64,000 nucleotides of DNA from Gloeocapsopsis crepidinum LEGE 06123 (GCF_015207655.1 NZ_JADEWN010000012.1:29873-93872); one strand, 5' to 3'. Positions 27,914 to 38,794 are shown, counted from the first letter of the stretch. Numbers and translations: made by a program. Notes: a model not told the origin generated them from the letters alone.

Positions 27914-28315
27914 ATGGCGGCTAACGACACAATTGCAGATATGCTGACGCGCATCCGCAATGCAAATATGGCGCGGCATCAGACAACACAGATACCAGCC
28001 ACAAAAATGACCCGCAGCATTGCTCAAGTATTAAGGGAAGAAGGCTTCATTGCCGATTTTGAAGAGACAGGCGAAGGCGTTAAACGCAATTTAGTCATCT
28101 CACTCAAATATAAAGGCAGAAATCGCCAACCTTTGATCACTGCCTTGAAGCGAATTAGTAAACCAGGTTTACGAGTTTACTCTAACCGCAAAGAGCTACC
28201 ACGGGTACTCGGAGGCATCGGTATTGCGATTATTTCTACTTCTAGCGGCATCATGACCGACCGAGAAGCCCGACGTCAAGGCTTGGGTGGTGAAGTGCTT
28301 TGCTATGTTTGGTAA
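27914..28315 (+). CDS. rpsH: 30S ribosomal protein S8
   Basis: The 133-residue S8 starts [20 protein letters not shown] and ends [20 protein letters not shown] plus LCYVW. In E. coli S8 represses the spc operon by binding its mRNA; whether this holds here cannot be seen. A TAGCTATTAGC-type repeat lies in the following spacer. Confidence 0.98.
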   Translation: MAANDTIADMLTRIRNANMARHQTTQIPATKMTRSIAQVLREEGFIADFEETGEGVKRNLVISLKYKGRNRQPLITALKRISKPGLRVYSNRKELPRVLGGIGIAIISTSSGIMTDREARRQGLGGEVLCYVW

Positions 28316-28356
28316 GACAGCTAGCTATTAGCTGGTTGATTAGGAGTTAATAAGTC

Positions 28357-28896
28357 ATGTCTCGAATTGGTAAGCGCCCAATTACGATTCCCGCCAAAGT
28401 CCAAGTGACTATTGACGGGTCACAAGTTAAAGTCAAAGGTCCGAAAGGCGAACTCTCGCGCATGCTGCCAGCCACAGTAACAATCGCCCAAGAGGGTGAA
28501 ACACTACTGGTTAAACGAGTTGATGACTCGCGCACAGCCCGTCAGATGCATGGTTTGGCTCGCACCTTGGTTGCCAATATGGTTGATGGAGTCTCGCAAG
28601 GATTTCAACGTAGGTTAGAAATTCAAGGAGTTGGCTATCGTGCTGCAGTTCAAGGTCGCAACCTCACACTTAACGTAGGATATAGTCATCCAGTTCAAAT
28701 CGAGCCTCCTGAAGGAATTCAATTGGCAGTAGAAAATAATACCAACGTTATTGTTAGTGGTTTCGATAAAGAACTAGTAGGCAATACGGCAGCAAAAATT
28801 CGCGATGTTCGCCCTCCAGAACCTTACAAAGGAAAAGGCATTCGCTATTCTGGTGAATTTGTCAGACGTAAAGCTGGTAAGGCAGGTAAGAAGTAA
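28357..28896 (+). CDS. rplF: 50S ribosomal protein L6
   Basis: The 179-residue L6 opens [20 protein letters not shown] and closes with the conserved [20 protein letters not shown]. It lies near the sarcin-ricin loop. Its stop overlaps the rplR ATG by one base. Confidence 0.98.
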   Translation: MSRIGKRPITIPAKVQVTIDGSQVKVKGPKGELSRMLPATVTIAQEGETLLVKRVDDSRTARQMHGLARTLVANMVDGVSQGFQRRLEIQGVGYRAAVQGRNLTLNVGYSHPVQIEPPEGIQLAVENNTNVIVSGFDKELVGNTAAKIRDVRPPEPYKGKGIRYSGEFVRRKAGKAGKK

Positions 28897-29258
28897 TGAA
28901 GTTAGATCGCAGAGAATCTAAAAAGATTCGCCATCGTCGCATTCGTGGGAAAGTGAATGGTTCCTCAGAACGCCCTCGTTTAGCAGTGTTTCGTTCCCAT
29001 CAGCATATCTATGCTCAAGTGATTGACGATACACAACACCATACGCTTGTTTCGGCTTCAACGCTCGATCCAGATTTAAAACCATCCCTGAAATCTGGTG
29101 CTACTTGTGAAGCATCTACAGAGGTCGGTAAATTAATTGCGCAGCGATCGCTAGAAAAAGGTATATCAAAAGTCGTGTTTGATCGTGGTGGTAATCTCTA
29201 TCACGGTCGCGTTAAAGCCTTAGCTGAAGCCGCACGCGAAGCAGGATTAGATTTTTAA
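28896..29258 (+). CDS. rplR: 50S ribosomal protein L18
   Basis: The 120-residue L18 contains [20 protein letters not shown] and [20 protein letters not shown]. It binds 5S rRNA with L5. The ATG starts on the last base of the rplF stop (TAATG). Confidence 0.98.
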   Translation: MKLDRRESKKIRHRRIRGKVNGSSERPRLAVFRSHQHIYAQVIDDTQHHTLVSASTLDPDLKPSLKSGATCEASTEVGKLIAQRSLEKGISKVVFDRGGNLYHGRVKALAEAAREAGLDF

Positions 29259-29320
29259 TTGTGCTGGTGGCTAACCAATTATTAGCAACAAGCATAAAAT
29301 TACTAGAAAGGATACAAAAT

Positions 29321-29848
29321 ATGGCAACTGGTGGTCGTCGTAAAAGTAACCGTGTAAAAGAAAAAGAAACTAACTGGCAAGAGCGAGTTATTCAAATTCG
29401 CCGTGTTAGTAAAGTCGTAAAAGGTGGTAAAAAACTCAGCTTCCGCGCAGTTGTTGCTGTTGGCAACGAACGCGGTCAAGTCGGAATCGGCGTTGGTAAA
29501 GCTGGAGATGTCATCGGTGCTGTAAAAAAAGGTGTCGCTGATGGTAAGAAACACCTCATTGATGTGCCACTCACCAATTCCAACTCGATTCCACATCCGA
29601 TCAATGGTGATGGCGGTGGCGCGCGAGTCATGATGCGTCCAGCAGCACCAGGAACCGGAGTAATCGCTGGTGGTGCAGTTCGTACTGTGCTAGAACTGGC
29701 TGGCGTGCGCAACGTCCTAGCTAAGCAACTGGGTTCTAATAACCCGCTTAATAATGCTAGAGCAGCTGTTAATGCGCTATCAACTTTACGTACTTTCTCT
29801 GAAGTCGCAGAAGAACGTGGCGTTCCCATCGAAAATCTCTACGCCTAA
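29321..29848 (+). CDS. rpsE: 30S ribosomal protein S5
   Basis: From ATG at 29321, which has AAAGGA upstream, the 175-residue S5 reads [20 protein letters not shown] and contains [20 protein letters not shown] and the dsRBD-like core. An in-frame start at 29261 would add 20 residues ([13 protein letters not shown]...) with no family resemblance and is rejected; that stretch contains a GCTAACCAATTATTAGC repeat. No rpmD (L30) follows. Confidence 0.96.
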   Translation: MATGGRRKSNRVKEKETNWQERVIQIRRVSKVVKGGKKLSFRAVVAVGNERGQVGIGVGKAGDVIGAVKKGVADGKKHLIDVPLTNSNSIPHPINGDGGGARVMMRPAAPGTGVIAGGAVRTVLELAGVRNVLAKQLGSNNPLNNARAAVNALSTLRTFSEVAEERGVPIENLYA

Positions 29849-29896
29849 ACTCACAAGTTAAGTAATTTTGTCCAACTCAGAACTAGCATCAAGTCA

Positions 29897-30352
29897 ATGA
29901 GACTAACTGATCCTAAGCCTCAAGCAGGCTCAAAAAAACGCCGTCGTCGTGTTGGTCGTGGTATTTCTGCTGGTCAAGGAGCAAGTGCAGGTCTAGGTAT
30001 GCGCGGGCAAAAAGCTCGTTCAGGTAGCAGTACAAGACCAGGCTTTGAAGGCGGTCAACAACCTTTATATCGCCGCATTCCGAAGCTAAAAGGCTTTCCG
30101 ATCGTTAATCGTAAGCAGTACACTACGATCAATGTATATAAGCTGGCATCACTTCCTGCCAACACAGAGGTAAATCTAGCTTCATTACGCGAAGCCGGAA
30201 TCATTACTGCTGTAAAAGGACCACTAAAAATTTTGGGTGATGGGGAATTAAATGTTCCTTTACAAGTTCAAGCAGCAGCTTTCACAAAGCAAGCACGGGA
30301 AAAAATCACCGCAGCTGGTGGAAATTGCGAACTCGAATCGTCCAAAGTATAA
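29897..30352 (+). CDS. rplO: 50S ribosomal protein L15
   Basis: The 151-residue L15 has the glycine- and arginine-rich N-terminus ([20 protein letters not shown]) and [20 protein letters not shown]. It precedes secY, as in the classical spc operon. Confidence 0.97.
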   Translation: MRLTDPKPQAGSKKRRRRVGRGISAGQGASAGLGMRGQKARSGSSTRPGFEGGQQPLYRRIPKLKGFPIVNRKQYTTINVYKLASLPANTEVNLASLREAGIITAVKGPLKILGDGELNVPLQVQAAAFTKQAREKITAAGGNCELESSKV

Positions 30353-30420
30353 GTATCCTGTTTTTTGGTAGACGAGTACCTTAAACAGCGCCAGCTAGAT
30401 GACAAAAAAGGTACCTCTTT

Positions 30421-31734
30421 ATGATCAGTAGAGACAAAGCCCCAACGGCGCAAGAAACTTTTATGCAGATGGCACAAGCAGCTGGTTTACGAAGGCGGCT
30501 GCTTGTCACTGTTGGTATTTTAATTTTGGCTCGCCTTGGCGTTTTCTTGCCTGTTCCAGGAATTAATCGCGATTTATTTGCTCAAGCAAGTCAAACTGGC
30601 AATAATGCTTTATTTGGTTTCTTAGATATTTTCTCTGGAGGTGGACTTTCTACCTTAGGAGTATTTGCTCTAGGAATTTTGCCGTACATTAATGCTTCCA
30701 TTATCATCCAATTGTTAACCGCTGCTATCCCAGCTTTAGAAAATCTTCAGAAAAATGAAGGTGAAGCCGGACGGCGGAAAATTTCCCAAATTACGCGTTA
30801 TGTGTCTTTAGGTTGGGCAATTCTTCAAAGTATCTTTATTGCTGCTTTTTGGTTGCAACCTTATGCTTTTAACCCAGGACCTGTCTTTGTCGCCGAAACG
30901 GCGATCGCACTTGTAGCAGGTTCTATGTTTATCATGTGGGCATCTGAATTAATTACCGAACGAGGTGTTGGTAACGGAGCATCTCTTTTGATTTTTGTCA
31001 ATATTGTTGCTTCCTTGCCAAGAGCCTTAGGAGACACAATCGCATTTGCTCAAACTGGCAGTCGAGAAGCAGTAGGAGGCGTCGTTGTCCTGCTATTAGT
31101 CTTTCTCGTTATGATTGTTGGTATTGTCTTTGTGCAAGAAGGAACCCGCAGAATTCCGATTATTTCTGCACGTAGACAAGTCGGTCGGCGCTTTTTTCAA
31201 GAACAGCGTAGCTACCTACCTTTACGACTGAATCAAGGCGGCGTTATGCCGATCATTTTTGCTTCGGCTGTTTTAATATTGCCAGCGTCTTTAGCAAGTT
31301 TCACGCGCAATGAATTCCTTTTAAGAATTGCTAATTATCTCAGTCCTAATGGTCCTACGCCTTGGGTTTACGCTCTAGCTTATCTGGTTTTAATTCTCTT
31401 TTTCAGTTACTTCTACGCTACTTTGATTGTTAATCCAGTAGATTTAGCACAAAACTTAAAGAAAATGGGAGCTACCATTCCTGGAATTCGCCCAGGTCGA
31501 GCGACAAGTGAGTATGTAGAACGAGTCTTGAACCGATTAACTTTTTTGGGAGCAATCTTTTTAGGTCTAGTAGCAATTGTGCCAACGGCTGTCGAAAGTG
31601 CAACTCAAGTCCGAACATTTCAAGGATTAGGTGCAACGTCTTTACTGATTTTGGTTGGTGTTGCTATTGACACAGCAAAACAAATTCAAACATACGTTAT
31701 TTCGCAACGTTATGAAGGAATGGTGAAACAATAG
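30421..31734 (+). CDS. secY: Protein translocase subunit SecY
   Basis: The 437-residue protein has ten predicted membrane segments and forms the channel of the Sec translocon in plasma and thylakoid membranes. LGIFLPVPGI-like ([16 protein letters not shown]) marks segment 1, [20 protein letters not shown] the plug/segment 2 region, and [11 protein letters not shown] the ribosome/SecA-binding loop. Its stop overlaps the adk GTG by one base. Confidence 0.97.
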   Translation: MISRDKAPTAQETFMQMAQAAGLRRRLLVTVGILILARLGVFLPVPGINRDLFAQASQTGNNALFGFLDIFSGGGLSTLGVFALGILPYINASIIIQLLTAAIPALENLQKNEGEAGRRKISQITRYVSLGWAILQSIFIAAFWLQPYAFNPGPVFVAETAIALVAGSMFIMWASELITERGVGNGASLLIFVNIVASLPRALGDTIAFAQTGSREAVGGVVVLLLVFLVMIVGIVFVQEGTRRIPIISARRQVGRRFFQEQRSYLPLRLNQGGVMPIIFASAVLILPASLASFTRNEFLLRIANYLSPNGPTPWVYALAYLVLILFFSYFYATLIVNPVDLAQNLKKMGATIPGIRPGRATSEYVERVLNRLTFLGAIFLGLVAIVPTAVESATQVRTFQGLGATSLLILVGVAIDTAKQIQTYVISQRYEGMVKQ

Positions 31735-32291
31735 TGACGCGATTGATTTTCCTGGGAGCGCCAGGTGCTGGTAAAGGGACTCAAGCTGAAACTTTGGCTC
31801 ACCACAGGAATATTCCTCATATATCAACTGGTGACATTTTGCGCCAAGCCATGCAAAAACAAACGCCCTTGGGTGTTAAAGCGCAAGACTATGTTTCGCG
31901 TGGTGAATTAGTTCCCGACCAACTGGTTAATGACTTAGTCAAGGAACGCCTTTATGAACCGGATACTGAGCAAGGATGGATTCTTGATGGATTCCCGCGC
32001 AAAGTTAGTCAAGCAAGCTTCTTGGATGAACTGCTACAAGAAAAGCACAATCATCAAGTTGTGCGAGTTGTTAACTTGGAAGTACCTGATGATGTTTTAA
32101 TGGCACGATTATTAGCACGCGGTCGTGCAGATGATAACGAGGAAGTTATTCGGCGGCGTTTAGAAGTTTACCGCGAACAAACTGCACCTCTTATCGATTT
32201 TTACCGCGATCGCCAACAACTTATTTGTGTAAATGGCGATCAATCTTTGGATGAAGTCACTGCTGAACTACTCGACGTGATTGATTCTTGA
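31734..32291 (+). CDS. adk: Adenylate kinase (short-lid form)
   Basis: Adk interconverts ATP plus AMP and two ADP. The 185-residue protein starts at GTG and has the P-loop [11 protein letters not shown] (from residue 8), the NMP-binding [12 protein letters not shown] and [14 protein letters not shown]. Its LID is short ([20 protein letters not shown]) without zinc cysteines. secY-adk linkage is a widespread bacterial order. Confidence 0.96.
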   Translation: MTRLIFLGAPGAGKGTQAETLAHHRNIPHISTGDILRQAMQKQTPLGVKAQDYVSRGELVPDQLVNDLVKERLYEPDTEQGWILDGFPRKVSQASFLDELLQEKHNHQVVRVVNLEVPDDVLMARLLARGRADDNEEVIRRRLEVYREQTAPLIDFYRDRQQLICVNGDQSLDEVTAELLDVIDS

Positions 32292-32512
32292 GAAGCATGT
32301 TGAATTTAGAAGCATCGGTAGTAATACACTTAACTTCAAATTACAGCTTACTGCCAGCTTCTAGTTTTACATCTCAAATCCCAAGTCAATCTTTAATAAG
32401 ATATATTAATAGTAATTTGGGATGTTTTAAGGTTTGTCATCGCTCAAAACAACGATGATGCTATTAGCTGCTTTGAATGACAAACAGCTTGTTGAGTTGA
32501 GGAAAATTCAAA

Positions 32513-32737
32513 TTGTCTAAACAAGATTTAATTGAGATGGAAGGCACGGTAACTGAATCCTTGCCTAATGCAATGTTTCGCGTGGATCTTGATAATGGTT
32601 TTAATGTTTTAGCACATATTTCGGGCAAGATCCGCCGTAACTATATCAAAATTTTACCTGGCGATCGCGTCAAAGTAGAGCTAACGCCATACGATTTAAC
32701 AAAAGGAAGAATTACATACCGTCTACGTAAGAAATAA
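32513..32737 (+). CDS. infA: Translation initiation factor IF-1
   Basis: The 74-residue OB-fold protein begins at TTG and reads [20 protein letters not shown] and [20 protein letters not shown]. The family start (SKQDxIE) fixes the unusual TTG initiation codon. IF-1 occupies the A site in initiation. The 221-base gap from adk shows no clear gene. Confidence 0.95.
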
Positions 32738-32779
32738 CTTCTTTTGTTGAGGATTAAAGGCGATTCCTGGCTGTCAACG

Positions 32780-32792
32780 GGCTCTTTGAGCC
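32780..32792 (+). other. Small hairpin between infA and rpmJ
   Basis: GGCTC-TTT-GAGCC is a perfect five-base-pair stem 43 bases after the infA stop. It lacks a uridine run and overlaps the start of the candidate rpmJ promoter, so it may be an attenuator or simply chance. Confidence 0.3.
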
Positions 32793-32822
32793 TTGCTTCA
32801 CCCATAAAAATATTGATATAAT
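32793..32822 (+). promoter_or_regulatory. Candidate internal promoter before rpmJ
   Basis: TTGCTT and a consensus TATAAT are separated by 18 bases. This could drive rpmJ-rpsM-rpsK-rpoA-rplQ independently of the upstream operon. Confidence 0.5.
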
Positions 32823-32846
32823 ATAGAGTTTGTAATAAAGGAAAAG

Positions 32847-32960
32847 ATGAAAGTTAGAGCATCAGTCAAGAAAATTTGTGAAAAGTGCAGCATTATTCGC
32901 CGCAAAGGTCGAGTTATGGTAATCTGCCAAAATCCAAAGCACAAGCAACGTCAAGGCTAA
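32847..32960 (+). CDS. rpmJ: 50S ribosomal protein L36
   Basis: This 37-codon gene reads [20 protein letters not shown] and ends KHKQRQG. It has the zinc-ribbon residues Cys11, Cys14 and Cys27 plus His32 (CEKC ... CQNPKH), so it is the zinc-binding C+ form of L36. GGAAAAG lies just upstream as a ribosome-binding site. Its position between infA and rpsM is canonical. Confidence 0.97.
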   Translation: MKVRASVKKICEKCSIIRRKGRVMVICQNPKHKQRQG

Positions 32961-33036
32961 ACAGTAACTGAAACAATGTCCGTTAAGGCATTACTAATAT
33001 TATCGTAGCGATCGCAGGAATAGGGAGAAGTTTATT

Positions 33037-33417
33037 GTGGCAAGAATTGCAGGTGTAGACCTTCCACGCGATAAGCGTGTCGAAATAGGTCTTACATATA
33101 TATACGGGATAGGGCTGACTCGTTCAAAAGAAATTTTGGCTCAGACGGGCGTTAATCCGGATACTAGGGTAAAAGATTTAAATGACACAGATGTTGCAGC
33201 ATTAAGAAGCACAATTGAAAGCAACTATCAGGTCGAAGGAGATCTCAGGCGCTTAGAAGCAATGAACATTAAGCGCTTAGTTGATATTGGGTCTTATCGT
33301 GGTCGTCGCCATCGTATGGGCTTACCCGTACGCGGACAACGGACTCGGACAAACGCACGAACTCGCCGTGGTAGACGCCAGACTGTAGCAGGTAAGAAGA
33401 AAGCACCTGGTAAGTAA
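33037..33417 (+). CDS. rpsM: 30S ribosomal protein S13
   Basis: The 126-residue S13 starts at GTG ([20 protein letters not shown]) and has [20 protein letters not shown] at the C-terminus. It contacts the P-site tRNA and forms a bridge to the 50S subunit. Context and length are standard. Confidence 0.98.
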   Translation: MARIAGVDLPRDKRVEIGLTYIYGIGLTRSKEILAQTGVNPDTRVKDLNDTDVAALRSTIESNYQVEGDLRRLEAMNIKRLVDIGSYRGRRHRMGLPVRGQRTRTNARTRRGRRQTVAGKKKAPGK

Positions 33418-33469
33418 GACTTGAATCATCCAGATCCACAAAAAGTAAAGCCAATTATTTCTTAGTGTT

Positions 33470-33862
33470 ATGGCGCGACAACAAAAAAAATCCGGTGCGA
33501 AAAAGCAAAAACGCAATGTACCAAATGGTATTGCTTACATTCAATCTACTTTCAATAACAGTATAGTCACGATCGCTGACCAAAATGGAGACGTCATCTC
33601 CTGGGCTTCAGCTGGTTCGAGTGGCTTCAAAGGTGCCAAAAAAGGAACACCATATGCTGCACAGACAGCAGCAGAAAGTGCAGCCCGACAAGCAACAGAT
33701 CAAGGTATGCGTCAAATAGAAGTCATGGTCAGTGGACCAGGCGCGGGCAGAGAAACAGCAATTCGAGCATTGCAAGGAGCAGGGTTGGAAATTACGTTAA
33801 TTCGAGATATTACCCCAATTCCTCACAATGGTTGCCGTCCACCAAAAAGACGTCGAGTTTAA
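33470..33862 (+). CDS. rpsK: 30S ribosomal protein S11
   Basis: The 130-residue S11 contains [20 protein letters not shown] and ends with [18 protein letters not shown]. It forms the platform of the 30S subunit. rpsD (S4), which follows in many bacteria, is absent and rpoA comes next, as usual in cyanobacteria. Confidence 0.98.
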   Translation: MARQQKKSGAKKQKRNVPNGIAYIQSTFNNSIVTIADQNGDVISWASAGSSGFKGAKKGTPYAAQTAAESAARQATDQGMRQIEVMVSGPGAGRETAIRALQGAGLEITLIRDITPIPHNGCRPPKRRRV

Positions 33863-34040
33863 CTCAAAGCAAGCTTCTTAAACAAAGCTTAGACCATGTT
33901 GCAAGCAATATTAAGAGCAAATTGTCTCGTCTGCCTCCGCTGCAGTTCATAAACGAGTGACAACGGGGCATTTGCTCAATTTAAGTCAGGCAAACAACTT
34001 TGCCTAAATTGGCATCTAAATTACTAAGGGAGGTTACTCC

Positions 34041-34988
34041 GTGGCGCAGTTTCAAATTGAATGTGTCGAGTCTAATACTCTAGAGAATCAGAGTCAATAC
34101 AGTAGATTTGTCCTGGAACCTCTTGATCGCGGTCAAGGGACAACAGTTGGAAATGCGCTCAGACGAGTTTTACTGTCTAATCTTGAAGGTACAGCAATTA
34201 CTGCTGTCCGGATTGCAGGTGTCAGTCACGAATTTGCGACGATTCCAGGAGTTCGTGAGGATGTGCTGGAAATTCTGATGCGCATGAAAGAAATCGTTCT
34301 CAAAAGCTATTCTTCACAACCTCAAATTGGGCGTTTACTCGTTACTGGACCTGCGACAGTAACTGCCGAACATTTCGATCTTCCTTCAGAGGTAGAAATT
34401 ATTGACCCCAGTCAATACGTTGCAACCGTTGCTGAGGGCGCAAAAATAGAGATGGAATTTCGGATTGATAGAGGCAAGGGATATCGCACTGTTGAACGAG
34501 GGCGCGATGAAGCTACTGCTTTAGATTTTCTGCAAATTGACTCGATTTTCATGCCAGTCCGCAAAGTTAATTACAGTGTTGAAGATGCTCGTGTTGACGG
34601 TTCGATGCAGAAAGACCGCTTGATTTTAGAAGTTTGGACTAATGGTAGCCTAACTCCACAAGAGGCACTTTCCTCTGCAGCAAATATCTTAGTCGATTTA
34701 TTTAACCCACTCAAAGATATCTCGCTTGAGGCAATGAAAGATGAATTGCCAACAGATGAAGATCCCACTAGCCAAATTCCAATTGAAGAACTTCAGCTTT
34801 CTGTAAGAGCTTATAACTGCTTGAAGCGGGCACAAGTTAATTCAGTAGCAGACTTGCTAGATTACACTCAAGAAGATTTGCTAGAGATCAAAAACTTTGG
34901 GCAAAAATCAGCAGAAGAAGTCATCGAAGCTTTACAAGATCGTTTGGGCATTACTCTTCCTCACGAGAAGTCCGCAAAACCTTCATAA
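34041..34988 (+). CDS. rpoA: RNA polymerase alpha subunit
   Basis: The 315-residue subunit starts at GTG. The N-terminal domain (GQGTTVGNALRRVLLSNLEG) dimerises to nucleate core assembly. The C-terminal domain (from about residue 245: LSVRAYNCLKRAQVNSVADL, then KNFGQKSAEEVIEAL) binds UP elements and activators. GGGAGG precedes the start. Length is normal. Confidence 0.98.
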   Translation: MAQFQIECVESNTLENQSQYSRFVLEPLDRGQGTTVGNALRRVLLSNLEGTAITAVRIAGVSHEFATIPGVREDVLEILMRMKEIVLKSYSSQPQIGRLLVTGPATVTAEHFDLPSEVEIIDPSQYVATVAEGAKIEMEFRIDRGKGYRTVERGRDEATALDFLQIDSIFMPVRKVNYSVEDARVDGSMQKDRLILEVWTNGSLTPQEALSSAANILVDLFNPLKDISLEAMKDELPTDEDPTSQIPIEELQLSVRAYNCLKRAQVNSVADLLDYTQEDLLEIKNFGQKSAEEVIEALQDRLGITLPHEKSAKPS

Positions 34989-35065
34989 TTGCTTAGCTGT
35001 AGTAAGTTTCTAGCAGTGATTCAAAATATTCACAAAACTTCAAATTGTAGAAATTAAACCTCACC

Positions 35066-35416
35066 ATGCGTCACCGTCGTCGTGTTCACCAACTTGGAAA
35101 GCCAGCTGACCAGCGTCGCGCTCTTTTAAGAGCATTGACTACAGAGTTAATCCGTCATGGACGAATTACTACTACGAAAGTCCGCGCCAAGGCAGTCAGA
35201 TCAGAAGCCGAAAAAATGATTACTTTAGCCAAAGATGGTTCTCTAGCTGCTCGTAGAGAAGCACTAGGTTATATCTACGACAAACAACTTGTTCATGCCC
35301 TATTTGAACAAGCACCTAATCGTTATGGTAGTCGGGCTGGGGGATATACTCGAATCTTACATACTGTCCCACGTCGAGGCGATAATGCTGAAATGGCGAT
35401 TATCGAACTCGTGTAG
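35066..35416 (+). CDS. rplQ: 50S ribosomal protein L17
   Basis: The 116-residue L17 starts [20 protein letters not shown] and contains [20 protein letters not shown] and the C-terminal [14 protein letters not shown]. It follows rpoA, as in the alpha operon. Confidence 0.98.
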   Translation: MRHRRRVHQLGKPADQRRALLRALTTELIRHGRITTTKVRAKAVRSEAEKMITLAKDGSLAARREALGYIYDKQLVHALFEQAPNRYGSRAGGYTRILHTVPRRGDNAEMAIIELV

Positions 35417-35448
35417 ATCAATCGAATTTCTTGTTTTTGAGAAGTTGT

Positions 35449-36342
35449 ATGGTTGCCCCAAACTACGAGCTAAAATACCGAGTAGCCTTAGTAATTCAAT
35501 ACTTGGGTACTCACTTTCATGGCTGGCAACGGCAACTTCAGCTACGTACTGTACAAGCAGAAATTGAAAAAGCTATCGAGCGCGTACTCGGTTATCCAGT
35601 GGCGCTTCACGGTGCAGGGCGAACTGATACTGGTGTTCATGCAGCAGCACAAGTTGCACATTTCGATGCCACTAGTCCAATTCCAGCAGAGCGTTGGGCA
35701 CCAATTCTTAACAGTTATCTTCCTGACGATATTTTGATTCGTGGATCTGCATCTGTCAACAGTAACTGGCACGCTCGATTTGATGCTAAGTGGCGGCGCT
35801 ATCGCTACACGCTATACACCGAACCTCGACCGAACTTGTTTGTTAAGCCTTTTAGTTGGCATTATTATTATGCAGCTTTAGATGAAAATCTCATTCGCTC
35901 GGCACTACAACCGTTACTTGGGAAACATCACTTAGCAGCCTTTCATCGGGCAGGTTCTCGTCGAGCGCATTCATGGGTAGAAATACAAGCAGTGGAGTGC
36001 GATCGCCAAGGAGCATTTATCAATATTGAAATCCAAGCGGATGGCTTTTTGTATGGGATGGTACGGTTACTAGTAGGATTACTTGTTGACGTAGGAAAAG
36101 GTAGTTTATCGCTCGATAGGTTCACAGAACTTTGGCAGCAGCAGCAACGAGAGTATGTTAAGTACGCTGCACCTCCTCAGGGTTTATGTTTATTGCGGGT
36201 TGGTTATCCTGATTTTCCTTTTTCTCAAGAAGTTTGGTACGAAACTCTACCACAATTAGTGCTGCCAGCTATCAACAATGTTGCACAAGAAAAGAGGCAA
36301 GTCATAAACCAAGACATCCTTTCATCAAGTATTAACGTTTAA
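35449..36342 (+). CDS. truA: tRNA pseudouridine(38-40) synthase TruA
   Basis: TruA modifies uridines 38-40 in tRNA anticodon arms. From ATG at 35449 the protein has 297 residues with YLGTHFHGWQRQ and the catalytic Asp60 in GAGRTDTGVHAAAQV. A TTG six codons upstream is possible but lacks support. The rplQ-truA-rplM order is typical. The last 40 or so residues after VWYETLPQLVLP are less conserved. Confidence 0.95.
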   Translation: MVAPNYELKYRVALVIQYLGTHFHGWQRQLQLRTVQAEIEKAIERVLGYPVALHGAGRTDTGVHAAAQVAHFDATSPIPAERWAPILNSYLPDDILIRGSASVNSNWHARFDAKWRRYRYTLYTEPRPNLFVKPFSWHYYYAALDENLIRSALQPLLGKHHLAAFHRAGSRRAHSWVEIQAVECDRQGAFINIEIQADGFLYGMVRLLVGLLVDVGKGSLSLDRFTELWQQQQREYVKYAAPPQGLCLLRVGYPDFPFSQEVWYETLPQLVLPAINNVAQEKRQVINQDILSSSINV

Positions 36343-36419
36343 GTACTAGTGATTCACTCGTAAACAAAATATTACATCGTTGATCTATCAAACAATATCA
36401 AGAGGATACTAAAACACTA

Positions 36420-36872
36420 ATGAACAAAACCTATGTTCCAGCCCAAGATTCCGTCAAACGTGATTGGTATGTCGTCGATGCAGCTGATCAGCGTCTAGGT
36501 CGGCTAGCTACTGAGATCGCGATGATTTTGCGCGGTAAAAACAAACCAGAATTTACACCGCACATGGATACAGGCGGCTTCGTAATTGTGGTCAATGCCG
36601 ATAAAGTTGTTGTGACTGGGAAAAAGCGCAGCCAAAAGCTTTATCGTCGCCACTCAGGACGTCCAGGCGGAATGAAAACAGAAACTTTTGCGCAACTACA
36701 ATCTCGAGTTCCCGAAAGAATTGTAGAACACGCTGTTAAAGGAATGCTGCCCAAAAACAGTTTAGGACGGCAATTATTTACCAAACTGAAAGTTTACGCT
36801 GGTGCAGATCATCCTCACCAAGCACAGCAACCACAGGAAATTAAAATTCAGACAATTCCAGGAGAGCAATAA
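36420..36872 (+). CDS. rplM: 50S ribosomal protein L13
   Basis: The 150-residue L13 contains [20 protein letters not shown] and [20 protein letters not shown], and ends near [18 protein letters not shown]. Its TAA overlaps the rpsI ATG by one base (TAATG). Confidence 0.98.
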   Translation: MNKTYVPAQDSVKRDWYVVDAADQRLGRLATEIAMILRGKNKPEFTPHMDTGGFVIVVNADKVVVTGKKRSQKLYRRHSGRPGGMKTETFAQLQSRVPERIVEHAVKGMLPKNSLGRQLFTKLKVYAGADHPHQAQQPQEIKIQTIPGEQ

Positions 36873-37288
36873 TGCAAGCAATAGATACGACTAGCGATCG
36901 CGTAATGTATAGAGGAACTGGTCGCCGTAAATCTTCCGTAGCGAGAGTGCGCTTAGTTCCTGGCGATGGACAAATGATCGTCAACGGTAAACCAGGAGAT
37001 CTGTATTTTCAATTTAATCCTAATTACCTCTCAGTCGCTAAAGCTCCACTAGAAACCTTAGGGTTAGAAAGCGAGTACAACATTTTAGTCACTGCTCATG
37101 GAGGCGGATTAACCGGACAATCTGATTCAATTCGTTTAGGAGTCGCCCGCGCACTGTGTCAGCTCGACCCAGAAAACCGCTCGCCATTGAAATCTGAAGG
37201 CTACCTAACACGCGACCCCAGAGCAAAAGAGCGGAAAAAATACGGCTTACATAAAGCACGGAAAGCGCCTCAGTTCTCCAAACGATAA
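36872..37288 (+). CDS. rpsI: 30S ribosomal protein S9
   Basis: The 138-residue S9 has [20 protein letters not shown] and the C-terminal tail [12 protein letters not shown] that touches the P-site tRNA. The start on the last base of the rplM stop gives coupled translation. An in-frame ATG 11 codons later exists, but the first is preferred because of coupling. Confidence 0.97.
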   Translation: MQAIDTTSDRVMYRGTGRRKSSVARVRLVPGDGQMIVNGKPGDLYFQFNPNYLSVAKAPLETLGLESEYNILVTAHGGGLTGQSDSIRLGVARALCQLDPENRSPLKSEGYLTRDPRAKERKKYGLHKARKAPQFSKR

Positions 37289-37299
37289 AAGTTCACAGC

Positions 37300-37350
37300 T
37301 TTTAGATTTTAGTGTTCTGAAGGTATGTTGAGCGCTGAAGTCTAAAAGTT
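37300..37350. other. CTTTTAGA/TCTAAAAG inverted pair in the rpsI-rpmE gap
   Basis: CTTTTAGA and TCTAAAAG face each other about 35 bases apart between rpsI and rpmE. They may form a long-loop stem or mark a small repeat. There is no terminator-like uridine run. Confidence 0.3.
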
Positions 37351-37382
37351 ACAATAGAGATAAACATACAAAAACATATATC

Positions 37383-37622
37383 ATGGCAAAATCTGATCTT
37401 CATCCTCAATGGTATCCAGAGGCAAAAGTTTACTGTGATGGGAAACTAGTTGCTACAGTAGGTTCGACTAAACCAGAACTGCACGTTGATGTGTGGTCAG
37501 GAAATCATCCATTCTATACAGGTACGCAAAAATTAATCGATACTGAAGGTCGAGTAGAACGCTTCTTACGGAAGTACGGCATGATGGACGCTGAGCAATC
37601 TACAGGCGACGACAAGAAGTAG
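37383..37622 (+). CDS. rpmE: 50S ribosomal protein L31 (one-cysteine form)
   Basis: The 79-residue L31 reads AKSDLHPQWYPEAKVYCDGK and VWSGNHPFYTGTQKLIDTEG, then FLRKYGM. Zinc-binding L31 has four cysteines; only Cys18 remains here, so this is the zinc-independent C- type. The acidic C-terminal tail (DAEQSTGDDKK) is variable. It closes the run of ribosomal protein genes. Confidence 0.95.
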   Translation: MAKSDLHPQWYPEAKVYCDGKLVATVGSTKPELHVDVWSGNHPFYTGTQKLIDTEGRVERFLRKYGMMDAEQSTGDDKK

Positions 37623-37693
37623 CTGAGTTAGATAGTTGAACCGAAGACTGCATTTTGTGAACTTCTACTATCTTGCTTGAGCGATCGCACTTT

Positions 37694-38794
37694 ATGCCTG
37701 AAACTTACCTGCTAAACAAACTCAAATCTGTCGAACAAACTTTTAACGAACTCACTCGCCGCCTGGCTGATCCCGATATTGCTAGAGATCCTAGTGAATA
37801 TCAAAAGATCGCTAAGGCACGTTCTTCATTGGAAGAAGTCGTGACTACTTATGAAACCTGGAAAACTACTCAAGATGAATTAGTGGGAGCCAGGGAAGTC
37901 ATGAAAGAAGCAAATGGTGACTCAGAGCTACAAGAAATGGCAGCTTTAGAAGTCGCAGAACTAGAAGAACAACTAGAGCAGTTAGAAGTTCGCTTGAAAA
38001 TCTTGCTACTACCACGCGATCCTAACGATGAAAAGAACATCATGCTCGAAATTCGGGCGGGAACTGGTGGTGATGAAGCAAGTATTTGGGCAGGCGATTT
38101 AGTACGAATGTACTCGCGCTATGCAGAAAGCCAAAGTTGGAAAGTTAAGCTTATCAGCGAATCGCTAGCAGAAATGGGCGGTTTTAAAGAAGCCATTTTA
38201 GAAATTCAAGGCGATCAAGTTTATAGCAAGCTAAAGTTTGAAGCAGGAGTTCACCGCGTCCAACGAGTTCCTGTTACTGAAGCAGGCGGACGAGTCCATA
38301 CATCAACAGCTACTGTAGCAGTGATGCCAGAAGTTGATGATGTCGAAATTGAAATTGACCCGAAAGATATTGAAATGTCAACAGCGCGTTCGGGTGGTGC
38401 GGGTGGACAAAATGTCAACAAGGTAGAAACAGCGGCTGACTTGTATCACAAGCCTACTGGAATTAGAATCTTTTGTACCGAAGAACGCAGCCAGTTGCAA
38501 AATAAAGAACGCGCAATGCAAATCTTGCGGGCAAAGCTGTATGAAATGAAGTTACGCGAACAACAAGAATCTGTGACTTCCATGCGGCGATCGCAAGTTG
38601 GTACAGGATCGCGTTCGGAAAAAATTCGTACCTACAACTACAAAGATAACCGCGTCACCGATCACCGCCTAGGACAAAATTTCTCTTTAACTCCATTTCT
38701 AGAAGGAGATTTAGAGCCAGCCATTCAGGCTTGTATTTCTCAAGATCAGCAAGAACGCTTAGCAGAACTAGCGACTTCGGGGACGGGTTCCTAG
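37694..38794 (+). CDS. prfA: Peptide chain release factor 1
   Basis: RF1 reads UAA and UAG. From ATG at 37694 the 366-residue protein has the PVT anticodon-like tripeptide (193-195, [15 protein letters not shown]) and GGQ (237-239, [14 protein letters not shown]), which triggers peptide release. A seven-codon in-frame extension starting at TTG 37673 is rejected because it crosses a HIP1 site and lacks family similarity. PVT distinguishes it from RF2 (SPF). Confidence 0.97.
   Translation: MPETYLLNKLKSVEQTFNELTRRLADPDIARDPSEYQKIAKARSSLEEVVTTYETWKTTQDELVGAREVMKEANGDSELQEMAALEVAELEEQLEQLEVRLKILLLPRDPNDEKNIMLEIRAGTGGDEASIWAGDLVRMYSRYAESQSWKVKLISESLAEMGGFKEAILEIQGDQVYSKLKFEAGVHRVQRVPVTEAGGRVHTSTATVAVMPEVDDVEIEIDPKDIEMSTARSGGAGGQNVNKVETAADLYHKPTGIRIFCTEERSQLQNKERAMQILRAKLYEMKLREQQESVTSMRRSQVGTGSRSEKIRTYNYKDNRVTDHRLGQNFSLTPFLEGDLEPAIQACISQDQQERLAELATSGTGS

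Noticed and set aside
37300..37350. Terminator between rpsI and rpmE
   Set aside because: The paired octamers enclose a 35-base loop and no uridine run follows.
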